Shown piece by piece: positions 54,575-64,000 of a DNA stretch of 64,000 nt. The stretch covers positions 24,021,267-24,085,266 of the forward strand of contig NC_052359.1 of assembly GCF_009727055.1 (NCBI RefSeq). The letters run 5' to 3'. A program made the position numbers and the translations under genes. How positions within the stretch are numbered: position 1 is the stretch's first letter; each line of letters opens with the position of its first letter. Source of the DNA: Benincasa hispida (lineage: Eukaryota; Streptophyta; Magnoliopsida; Cucurbitales; Cucurbitaceae). Under the pieces are notes generated by a model. The model searched no databases, was not told where the DNA came from, and saw only the letters and a program-made list of their open reading frames with translations.

Positions 54575-56389
54575 TGATAATTTGTAGAAATACAAGTTAT
54601 TTATGCCATTTTATTTAGATTATGCGGCAAAAAGAAGGAAAAGTTGCGTCGACTGTATAGAAATTGGATTACAAATACGAATTTTTTAAAGTGTCGTGAG
54701 CACACCCACTAACCCCATTGAGATGGCAAAATGGAATGTCCAAGTCTTTGTTTTACAGGAAACAGGTCACTGGATGTGGTAACCGCTCGAGGACAAAAAT
54801 GAACAATGCATCCACATTGCATGCGGCAATCGATCAAGAACGAAACAGATAAACAAAATTGCAGCACATGCGACGATCCATCATGGACTTAAACGATCAA
54901 TGCATTTCAACCGCATACGGAAATCAATAGAAGATCAAAACAATTACACCGCATGTGGCGATCGATCGAGGATGAGAAGAGCAATGCATTCGCAGGGACT
55001 TCTGTCAAGTGTACAACTTTTCTGTTGTACGACTCTGACAAATTGATCGTAGAGCAGAGCGGACATTTCCACTATGCCATGGCAAGAATTATCAGATTTT
55101 CAAAGTGGCACCACTAGTAAAGAGGAGCCAAGGTCTATAAATAGCTTCCTTAAATTCAATGAAAAGTAGGCTAGTCTGAAGAGACAATCCAGAGAAAATC
55201 CGGGAGAACGACGAGAAAAGACTAAATTGTAAGTCTCTGAGCAAGAAATTATTTCCATTCCCGAAGAAGAAGCTCTGTGCCAAAAGTTACTTCTACTTGG
55301 AAAGAAAGCCTGAGAGGGAAAATTTTCACTCCATTTCATCCACACGCCGGCAAGCACATCGTCTCCGATCGGGATCTATGTCAAGACATTGACAATCTTT
55401 CCGTATCTGTTCTTATTTTCCATTCATCTACTGTGTTCATCTTTAACCCTTCATGCACCATCTGTAACAAACGCTTATCTCTAGATTTTAATATCATTAT
55501 CGTAATCATTTTCATTTCTCTGTTCTTCCCCACACATTCATCATCCCTTTTCTTCATCATGTGTCACTAATCCCCTGGGTAAAGGGGAAGGATTAAGCGA
55601 GTGAGTTAATCCTTGTTAAGGAAATCAGCTGAGTTTAGCTAAAGCATGCTTGACGACATTTTCACCTGTGAGAGTAGAAGTGAAGATGTTATTCTGCCTA
55701 TCGAAAGAAGGTTGGAAGAATGCGTTAACTAAAGCGAGAAATATTTCCAAAGATGGAAACAACCTTGCGTTCATCACGTTCATCCCTGTTTCCCCATAGA
55801 CATATGGGACCGCGGCCGACCACTGAAAGGTGTAAGCCAAGGGAAAGCGAAACCTTAGTCGCATCCTCAACAAGATTGACGAACTTGCGATGTCCTTTCC
55901 CTCAACCCTTTCTCTTTCTGAATCATTTCACAAGACTTGTTACTGCATTCATTAGACTCTTTTGCACAACTTCATAGTCAGTCCTTAATTTGTATATCAA
56001 TAGTTTTTTCATTTATTTTATCACCGCAATTTATTTTACAGTACTTTACTTATCATCGCAATTTACTTTTACTACCGCATTTTACTTTCACCGCATTTTA
56101 CATTTCTGCAAAACCAATTCGTTATTTTTTATGTTAACCGGTCGCATATACCACATTAGTATCGCATTAATCACAACAATCCCCGTGTTTGACCTCAGGT
56201 CAATCTGAGAAACTTGCGTTGGAATTATACTTGGTTCCAGTGTAAGAAAACTTGTGACATGCGCACTATACGAATGCAGACTACAAAGTATATCATCATC
56301 AACGCATACATTTGGAATGTTGTATCGCATATTATTGTCGCAAAGCGATAAATCACAGTGCAACACATAAGCATAAATTCATTATTACA
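54575..56389 (+). repeat. Element D 5' LTR (family II)
   Basis: It runs from TGATAATTTGTAGAAATACA to TTACA, 1,815 bp, ending six bases before the primer site. A TATA box TATAAATA lies at 55136-55143. The 3' LTR at 62969 matches but lacks about 420 bp upstream of its TATA box. Open frames inside, on either strand, do not resemble proteins. Confidence 0.9.
55136..55143 (+). promoter_or_regulatory. LTR TATA box
   Basis: TATAAATA in the context GTCTATAAATAGCTTCC; the same box is at 63108-63115 in the 3' LTR. It should set the RNA start some 30 bp downstream. Confidence 0.7.
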
Positions 56390-56395
56390 AGTTTT

Positions 56396-56413
56396 TGGCG
56401 CTGTTGCTGGGGA
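56396..56413 (+). other. Element D primer-binding site (tRNA-Asp)
   Basis: TGGCGCTGTTGCTGGGGA, two bases from the perfect complement of the plant tRNA-Asp 3' end. Confidence 0.9.
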
Positions 56414-56507
56414 TTGGCAACGTTTAGTGTTGAATATTTTTGTTGTATTTTGTAGGACAGATCTCTGCTGTACTGTCTATTTCACACGGAGAGTAGGCTA
56501 ACGGTTT

Positions 56508-57957
56508 ATGAGTATTGGGACTAAACCAGAATTCGAATTTGACCTAGAGATCGAGCGTTCTTTTCGTGCACGAGCACGCTAGAACCGAACAAGGCAAAGG
56601 GGAAACATGGCTAACAATGATAGGCCCGATGGGACTCAAGGGGTTAATCGACCGGCGCAAGATCCAGTTTTCTTTGCAGCCGACCGCAATATCCCAATGA
56701 GGAACAATGCGACGCCTAACTTGACTTCTCGCCCAAAATTGCAAGACCCATGGTTGAGGAGAATGCACGATTTGAGATCAAGCTGGTCATGCTTCAAGTG
56801 AAGACTTGCATGCTCACTTGACCAACTTCGTAGAAATGTGCAATACATTCTCCATTCCTGGCGTGATCCAGAAGGAATTAGATTATACCTCTTCCCGTAT
56901 ACACTTCGGGATAAGGCAAAGAGGTGAGCTCATTCATTAGAGCCAAATGAAATTAATTCTTGGGACCAGTTGGTCGAGCGATTCATGAATAAATTCTTCC
57001 CGCCCGTAGTCAACTCAAGAAGACGGAGGAACGTGTTGAATTTTGAGCAGATGGAAAATGAGACTCTCAGCACCGCATGGGTGTGATTCAGAAGATTGGT
57101 AAAGAACTGTCCGCACATCGAGATTCCTGATTGCGTTCTGATGGAAACCCTTTACAATGGCTTGGACAGATCAACGCAAGCTATTGCTGATGCCTCCACT
57201 ACAGGAGGATTTATGGACAAAACATACACTGAAGCCGAGGTCATCTTGGATCATATTTCGCTAAACACAAATGACTGGGTAGACGATGGGTATGGGGGAA
57301 GAGGCCCAGAGAGAAGAAAAGCAGAAAGTGCCATTGTACCTGCGGATACAATGACCACCTTGGCCGCACAAATGGCCGCAGTCACCTCTCTCCTCCAAAT
57401 GATGGCAATTAATTAGGGAATCCTCTCCCCGGGTGCAGCACAAGTGGCAGTGATAAACTGTGCACAATGCGGAGGGGTCATTCAGTAGAAATGTGCCCAT
57501 CAAACCCACAGGCAGTGTACTCCATTCAGAATAACCCGTACAGAAACACATACAACCCAGGTTGGTGGAATCACCCCGACTTAAGTTGGGGAGGTAACAA
57601 CGATTAGGGAGGCCAGAGGAATCTGCAAAACAATTTTGGGAATCGAGGAAACCCTCCGACTTTTCACTAGGGTCTGAATCAGAGTCACTACCAACAGAGG
57701 CAATCGCACAACCAACCTTCCTCATCCAACACCTCAACAAATACATCATCCTTGGAAGCTCTGCTGAAGCAGTATATAGAGAAAAATGATGCGGTTATGC
57801 AATCGCAAACATCTTTCATAAGGAATTTGGAGGTCCAGGTCGGGCAACTGGCAGCCGAGCTTCGAAATAGAACACCGGGAACGCTGCCCAATAATTCAAA
57901 AGCCCCCGGATCTAATGGAAAGAAACAATGTCATTAGTGACATTGTGCAGGCAAGTC
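56508..57957 (+). pseudogene. Element D gag
   Basis: The start ATG 56508 (MSIGTKPEFEFDLEIERSF) is chosen because F's gag begins alike. A stop at 56580 follows in frame, then MANNDRPDGTQGVNRP. The core continues with shifts: ELDYTSSRIHFGIRQR, WDQLVERFMNKFFPP, FRRLVKNCPHIEIPDC and TTGGFMDKTYTEAEVIL (57096-57416). The zinc knuckle CAQCGG…HSVEMC near 57460-57495 is split by a frameshift. NTYNPGWWNHPDLSW follows, then the coiled region with LLKQYIEKNDAVMQSQ and VQVGQLAAELRNRTPG (57752-57937). The gag ends at VTL and the shared GGCAAG (57950-57955), after which post-integrase sequence begins. Confidence 0.9.
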
Positions 57958-58954
57958 TGACCGCCTGCGGGGATGCGACTGCGGTAACCTTGAAGAACTT
58001 TTTTTCAATTAGCATCTGTAACACTTTCTCTACTACTTTCTTTATCGCTTTCTCTACTGCTTTCTTTATTACGTTATTATTGCTTTCTTAAATTAGTCTT
58101 TACTGCTTACTTGAATTTACTTTTATTTCAATTCCAGCTTGCGTTAATTTAATTTTATGCCTAGTTAAATTTATTCCACTCCAGCCTTAGTGCGTTGATC
58201 TCAAAATTTCTGTGAATGAATGTAAAAAAAAAAAAGAACCCCGTAATGTCTTATCAATTTGGTTTTGGGATAAGCGTTGCAATGTTGGTGATACCATAAA
58301 TAACATCTGGTATGCATTACGATGACGGGTGTATTTTGCTTTAATAAATACACTTTATGCCCGTCTTCCACAAATGCATTGCGTTGACGGATGAGTTGCG
58401 TGCGTATGTACACTGCGACCGTCCTCAGCAAAAATGCACTATGTCGATGGTTGTGTTGTGCTGGTAGAAATATCATTCGCTCATCCTCTAGAAATGCGTT
58501 GTGTTGAGGGGTGTGTTGCATAATGCATACGTTGTGCCCGTCCTCCACAAATATGCATTTGCGGTAATGGATGCATTTCATTAAACAACTTAACATTGCG
58601 CCCGTCCGATTAAATAAATAAAAAAAATGATAAAATCTTCGCGGAGAGGGTAGTCGAATCGCTTCAGCTTCTGAGGGGAATTATGACTTAGCAGACAAAA
58701 GGACGTCCTTTCGGCTAAATCATAATGGTAGGGGTGCAGCGGCAGGCCTTTTGGGAATACCGAGGCCTGCGACACAGCGATTGCATTGGGCCCATCAAGG
58801 CCCAACCTATAAATCGCACCCCTTCAACCGAGGAGCTCATTTGCATCTCTCCCAAAAGAAAAACCCTAAAGAAATTTCCTCTGCATACCTAACCCCTTCC
58901 GATTTTCTCCCTAAGACGAAAAATTTTTTCCAACTCTTTCACTCAACCAAGAAA
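57958..58954 (+). other. Element D post-pol noncoding stretch
   Basis: The first 60 bases match the sequence just after integrase in B (TGACCGCCTGCGGGGATGCG against 4579). A tandem array of about four ~60-bp units lies at 58320-58610, homologous to 4921-5165. From about 58750 to 58954 there is open sequence without family resemblance that may be the leader of the next ORF. Confidence 0.7.
58320..58610 (+). repeat. Tandem ~60-bp repeats in element D
   Basis: Units contain AAATGC(A/G)TTG, GTGTTG and a CCCGTCCTC-type block, as in element B at 4921-5165. Confidence 0.65.
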
Positions 58955-61358
58955 ATGGTCGGACATTCTTCCCATTCATCTTCCCTACCATCGTCCCCTT
59001 CCCAAGCCCCCATCACCGCACGGGAGGCAGCTTTCCTCGCTGCCAGCAGCTGCCTTACTGCCCAGCCTAAGCCTTCCCCAAGAATCATAGGAAAATCCCG
59101 ACGAAAGACCTCTGTAGCAGCAAAACCACCCACCAACTGAGAGGGGTCGAGCACGGAGAGTGCCCTTCCACCAAACCTGAGGTGGCAATCCTAGTACCTT
59201 CGACTGAAAGCGAACTGAAGAGAAGGGACAACAAGGAGGTATTTGGGAGTATTTTGAGCAGTTTAGAAAGAGAGGGGGTGGGGAGAGGGGCCCTTATCGG
59301 AGGCAGGAGTAGTGAACCTGCCCCTGTCGTCAGAGGAGGAGTTGGCAGAAGCTTCACGGAGAATGGCCCTGGACACTTCGGATCCTAAGGAGACTATCCC
59401 AACAGACTCCAATGAGGGACCCATTAGGGCTATTTTGGAGGTTGTAGAGGTGAAGAAGTAACCTGGGATGGCTGAAGAGAAGGAGAAGAGGGAGAAGAGA
59501 AAAAGTAAAGAAAAATGGGTGGAAAACGAGGAAGCCACCTAGTTGAAAAAAGGAGAAGAAAGAAAAGAAGAAGAGTGAAAGAAAACAACGCAGGTGAGAA
59601 GAGAAGCGCCTGAAGAAGGAGGAGAAAAGAAAGAGGGTGGAAAGTCTAGATTTTGACGGAGAATCAACCACCACAAAGGTGGAAGAGGGAATGTCAGTGC
59701 AAGTTAGAGCATCAGCGCAACCACGAGTTTGATCATCGCATACCAGATTGGTTGCATCTGAAGACAGAGAAGACCTTGACATCACCCCTCTTATGCGACA
59801 TCGCAAGGAGAATACACCGCAAGGGTCCACAAGTGACCCATTATTCTTTCAACGCATAGCAGAAGAGGAGGAGAAAAGAAAAAGAGAATTAGAGGAGAAG
59901 AAAGAAAAGATGTCACATGCGTGCCAAAACATCGTATCAGGCGATTTGGCTAGAAAACTTCATGATTAGGAGGTTCACCGTGACAACGCAAGAGTGGTAG
60001 AATAAGAAAGAAGAAGGCTCGAGGATGAGCAATGCATTATGCTTGCCCCAAAGCAATTTGAAAGAGAGATGAGAGAAGAAGAAGAAAAAGAAAAGAAGGA
60101 AAAGGAGGAGAAGAAAAGACGCCGCTAAGCAAATGTGCAGCGTGTCAGAGAAAGGAAGAGAAAAGAAGTGGAAGAATGGGAAAAGGAAAAAGAAGAGCAA
60201 CACAAGGCAAGGGAACACAAACAAAGACAAAAATCCCGCCTTGTGTCCGCTCAAGACAAGGGCAAGACAAAAGTAGAGAGCAAGGAGCTTGCGTCGACCA
60301 GAAGATGCCCAGCAACTAAGAAAGAAAATGATGATCTGATGATGGAAATGGGCTTCTTCCCTACGCCGACGCCATTACTGAATCTCATCACAAGTGTTGT
60401 GGTGGAACATGGGTGGGAAAATTTCTGCCAATGTCCATCCATTGTCGTTCTAGCAGTAGTGAGGGCCTTCTAGCACGACCAGCTCCTTGACACCGAAGAA
60501 GCGGTGATCATTGAAGGGAGGGTAGAGTCGTTCAGTGCAAAGGACATCAATGAGCTCTATAAGTTGAAGAACCTCCCAGAAGCACTAGGTAACAAATTGA
60601 TTGATGATCCTGAAGAAGAGCACATGAAGGATGCGTTGAAGGTATTAACGCAACCGGGCACCAAGTGGTCGGTATCATTAGCAGGCATAAGAACCCTCGC
60701 CTCCAACAAGCTGCTACCAGAAGCACGATTTTGGGTTTATTTGGTAAAACAGTGACTCATCCCATCAACGCATGACAAAAATATTTCAAGGGATCGAGTT
60801 ATGGCCGCATACTGCATAGCGCGCAACATTCTGATCGATGTGGGCCAGCTCATTGTGAAACAGATTCAAGGTTTTGTTGGCCGTGTGAGAGGTCAATACT
60901 TCTTCCCATGGACAATTTCGAGCTTATGCCTCTTTATGGGTGTAGGCATTGACGAAGAGCCCATTCCTGAAGTTCATGGCATCCTCCACACGAAGATCCT
61001 AAGAATGCTTCTCAAGGATTCATCGCATTGCCTCGAGCTTCCAACAAAAAGGCCCCTCATTGATCTAACTACGCTGCAACCGCCAAAGCTAAAGCAGCAG
61101 CGCCGCAATGATAAAGGAAAGGAAACAGTCCAAGAACGTTCACCGCAGAAGAAAACCCAATTACTCTTGGACCCTTTGCCTTTAATCATTCGTCCACCAA
61201 GCCCTCCAATGGAACCCCTTCCCTTCTTCCAGAACAATTCACAAACCTCCTCCTTGCTCTTGATTCCAACCCCGCATCTCCAGCAGCGTCGCCCCACCAT
61301 CCATCTCCACCTTACTTTTCACCCCCATCGCCACATGTTGATGACCCACACGGTTTGA
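58955..61358 (+). pseudogene. Element D downstream ORF with putative plant transposon protein domain
   Basis: It begins MVGHSSHSSSLPSSPSQ at 58955 (serine-rich, as such ORFs often are); a frameshift between 59140 and 59640 leads into one frame that stays recognisable to 61358. The middle (59460-60260) is a long E/K/R-rich, coiled-coil-like stretch. At about 60395-61010 is a domain with GWENFCQCPSIVVLAVV, KDINELYKLKNLPE, ALKVLTQPGTKWSV, LLPEARFWVYLV, FPWTISSLCLFMGV. From memory this pattern matches the 'putative plant transposon protein' family (Pfam PF20167). A proline-rich tail follows. In-frame stops include 59967, 60126, 60471, 60753 and 61356. It occupies the place of the env-like ORF of Athila. 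Function is unknown. Confidence 0.75.
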
Positions 61359-62968
61359 GAGCAGGCCCTTCTGCTCAACCTCAAACCAATGCTGGTGAAA
61401 CATCGACGACGCAACACACCACCGCATCCCTTGCAGCTGCCTTAGCCGATATACGGGTTTTTTTTATCTCAACAGCTTACCTTCTTCCGCTATGCATTAA
61501 CGGAGTTGTAGTAGAGCAAGACAGAGTTGCGAGACAGCAATATAATGTTGCGACAGGCGATGGTCAATATTCAATGCAACATCTTTACCATCCGCCTGAA
61601 CCAAAGATAGATGGCCGAGTGCAACCATGAGTACTTCAATTTCTTAATGGCTTATCTACATGGTCCCATGGTGCCTCCATATCTACAGCAACCTCTGCAA
61701 TTTCAAGAAGCGCCTCAAAGAGCTCCTCTACAACATCATCCTCATTAAAAACCCCCGCCGCAACTCTAAATTTGGGGGTGTACCACCTTCTCCACAATTT
61801 TGCAATTTTTTTCTTTGCAGCCATTCAATTTTTTTTTATAGAAAGCTATACCTCGTATTCTTTTGTACATACTTAGAATTTTGTGTTGCGATATTTATAA
61901 TTCTTTGTGCACTTAGACAAATTTTATACAACTGAGTAATCATTCTTTCCTTATACATTGGCCTCTTTACTTTTATCATCCTTTGTCAATTATCGCGTAA
62001 TTCTTTTCTTTTCTTTTGCGTTGTTTATTTGTGCTGCCATGATGAGTAGTATGCATACCCTTAGCAAAATTTCTTTATACATTGCATTTTCTGCCTAACA
62101 CTTAGACAATTCATCACAATAGCTCTACTTTACCTTCTCTATTACAAGATTTTGCTCAAACCTTCTTTTCAAAATTTTGACTAAGTGTTTTGTCTTTTCT
62201 GTCCAAATCAATGCAATGAGGACCTTGCGCATCTCTAAATTTGGGATGGGGAAGGTCTGAGCAGATGCGATCAAGTGGATATGGTAATATTAGACAAATG
62301 CGTTCATCATTGTCAAAATAAAATAAAATAAAATAAAAAATAATAATAAAACTCCGCTATCAGCACAAAGGAAAATCCGAACCTGATAAGAGTTAAGTCG
62401 TGAAAGGAACTTGTTCGTAGTTGGATGTTCGCATGATACTCGTGGGAGCAAGCCAAAACGAAGGTAGGTTACCAGGATCGACGCAATAGGAAAAAAAGAG
62501 AGAGAGAAAATAAGGATAAAAGAGACAACTCCTCTGACCAACAAAAGTAAAACTTAGCTAAGGATCAAGAGGTGAAGTTGAAATTGGTACACAACCGAAG
62601 TTGGATGCTCGGATGACACCCGTGCGAGCAAGCCAAAACGAAAGGTGTAACCATGATCAACGTTCTTTAATAGGATGACGCAAACCAGGCCACCACATAA
62701 AGACGCACTTTGTTGTTTTCGTAAGAAGAGGTAAAATATTCTTCTTAAAACTAGAAGGGAACTTTGGGTAGAGGTTTGTTTTAGATAAGAATAAAGTAGA
62801 GCATGAGAAGAAATGTTAAAGGATAGAAGGAACCTGTAGGGTTGAGAAATTTTGTAGAGGTGGAGCATTTAGAGTAGCCGATCGAGGTAAAGTTAGGATA
62901 GGAGTTGAGTTGAATTGCCTTAGTCGAGGATATGCTTAAGGACAAGTATATATCTAAATTTGGAGGTG
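61359..62968 (+). other. Element D 3' noncoding region
   Basis: It contains polypurine-like tracts at 61768-61780 (AAATTTGGGGGTG) and 62237-62249 (AAATTTGGGATGG), an (AAAAT)n stretch near 62315-62340, and two copies of the ~50-nt motif (62415-62464 and 62594-62644). A short open frame at 61355-61630 (YHPPEPKIDG) may be a shifted end of the preceding ORF. Confidence 0.7.
62956..62968 (+). other. Element D polypurine tract
   Basis: AAATTTGGAGGTG directly precedes the 3' LTR start TGATAACTTG. Confidence 0.87.
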
Positions 62969-64000
62969 TGATAACTTGTAGAAATACAAGTTATTTATGC
63001 CGTTTTATTTAGATTATGTGGCAAAAAGAAGGAAAAGTTACGTCGACAATATAGAAATTGGCTTAGAAATACAAAAATTGCGTCGACAGTATAGACGAGC
63101 CAAGGTCTATAAATAGCTTCCTCAAATTCAATGAAAAGCAGGCTGGTCTGAAGAGACAATCCAAAGAAAATCTAGGAGAATGACGAGACAAAACTGAAAG
63201 GTAAGTCTCTGAGCAAGAAATTATTTCCATTCTCGAAGAAGAAGCTCTATGCCAAAGGTCACTTCTACTTGGAAAGCAAGCCTAAGAAGGAATCTTTTCA
63301 CTCCATTTCATCCACACGCCGGCAAGCACATCGTCTTCGATCGAGATCTGTGTCAAGACATTGACACTCTTTCTATATCTGTTCTTATTTTTCATTCATC
63401 TACTGTGTTCATCTTTAACCCTTCATTCACCATCTGTAACAAACACATATCTTTAGATTTTAATATCATTATCATAATCATTGTCATTTCTCTGTTCTTT
63501 TCCACACATTCATCATCCATTTTCTTCATCATGTGTCACTAATCCCCTGGGTAAAGGGGAAGGATTAAGCGAGTGAGTTAATCCTTGTTAAGGAAATCAG
63601 CTGAGTTTAGCTAAAGCATGCTCGACGACATCTTCATCTGTGAAAGCAGAAGTGAAGATGTTATTTCGCCTATCGAAAGAAGGTTGGAAGAATGTGTTAA
63701 CTAAAGCGAGAATTATTTCCAAAGATGGAAACAACCTTGTGTTCATCACGTTCATCCCTGTTTCACCATAGACATATGGGAACGCGGCCGACCACTGATA
63801 GGTGTAAGCCAAGGGAAAGCAGAACCTTAGTCGCATCCTCAACAAGATTGACGAACTTGCGATGTCCTTTCCCTCAACCCTTTCTCTTTCTGAATCATTT
63901 CACAAGACTTGCCACTGCATTCATTAGACTTTTTTGCACAACTTCACAACCAGTCCTCAATCTGTATATCAATAGTTTATTAATTTATTTTATCACCGCA
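62969..64000 (+). repeat. Element D 3' LTR, incomplete at the window edge
   Basis: It starts TGATAACTTGTAGAAATACA and follows the 5' LTR to the window end, with one large deletion between about 63090 and the TATA box at 63108-63115 (139 bp from LTR start to TATA against 561 bp in the 5' LTR). Confidence 0.9.

Larger units (their letters stand above)
54575..64000 (+). mobile_element. Element D: pol-less Athila-type element
   Basis: 5' LTR, tRNA-Asp primer site, gag, then immediately the sequence that follows integrase in element B, a long downstream ORF, a 3' noncoding region, a polypurine tract and a 3' LTR that leaves the window. No protease, RT, RNase H or integrase is present. In a ~290-bp stretch shared by the two LTRs (55277-55570 and 63249-63542) I count about 24 differences, so it is not recent. 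It inserted into the protease of element H. Confidence 0.88.

Noticed and set aside
55277..55570. A ~97-codon open frame conserved in both D LTRs (also 63249-63542)
   Set aside because: Both copies are LTR duplicates, so similarity is automatic. The differences are not biased to silent sites, the 5' copy lacks an ATG, and the translation has no family resemblance.
59354..60254. Minus-strand hydrophobic frames rich in F, L and S opposite the charged ORF of D
   Set aside because: They are the complement of a GAA/AAG-rich coiled-coil coding stretch; TTC/CTT codons produce false membrane-like proteins.
1..64000. A new defence, metabolic or signalling system
   Set aside because: All recognisable coding sequence is retroelement-derived and broken; no gene cluster or conserved host gene is visible.

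Overview
The window is plant nuclear repeat DNA: a stack of nested, decayed retrotransposons with no intact gene that I can identify as a host gene. Evidence for a flowering plant is the mix of Athila-type Ty3/gypsy elements (tRNA-Asp primer sites, D-L-G protease), Tekay/Del-type chromoviruses (tRNA-iMet primer site, chromodomain), Ty1/copia pol, an L1-type LINE and a CACTA-like end. A eudicot, perhaps a cucurbit, is my impression only; nothing here proves the species. Every coding region I recognise carries stops or frameshifts, so all are called pseudogenes.

Layout. 1-3616: minus-strand Tekay/Del element A, entering from the left, with 5' LTR and primer site. 3617-7172: plus-strand Athila-type element B, internally deleted (gag fused to integrase), ending in an LTR followed by a triplicated primer-binding unit (7168-7447). 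7448-10307: minus-strand Athila E (RNase H and integrase, primer site, 1.68-kb LTR). 10308-16065: minus-strand Athila F (RNase H, RT, protease, gag, primer site, LTR); E's LTR cuts F inside RNase H. 16096-27031: minus-strand Athila G with its 3' LTR, all pol domains and gag; a 2.67-kb LTR-like insertion with 5-bp target duplication sits inside G's LTR. 27032-28970: a plus-strand Athila-type LTR (J) cutting G's gag. 28975-29211: a copia LTR piece. 29212-31049: AT-rich DNA with a microsatellite and a CACTA-like end. 31050-35473: a 5'-truncated L1-type LINE with poly(A) tail. 35474-40079: AT-rich DNA with fold-back elements. 40080-43916: minus-strand copia K broken up by a chromovirus 3' end. 44395-48437: plus-strand copia-like element L with long LTR and no coding internal region. 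48438-54574: minus-strand Athila H, cut in its protease by element D. 54575-64000: plus-strand Athila-type D with 5' LTR, primer site, gag, no pol, an extra downstream ORF with a putative plant transposon protein domain, and a 3' LTR leaving the window.

Two Athila LTR families are present: family I (E, G, H; about 1.66-1.68 kb) and family II (B, D, F, J; D's is 1.8 kb). Both begin TGATAA-C and use a primer site complementary to the tRNA-Asp 3' end. Just upstream of the 3' LTR, four elements (B, D, G, H) share an architecture that standard annotation would miss: a second copy of the polypurine tract about 600-720 nt upstream of the real one, and a conserved ~50-nt motif that occurs twice. Together with the pol-less elements B and D, this is the most interesting material here. 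I see no defence system, operon, CRISPR or cellular pathway.
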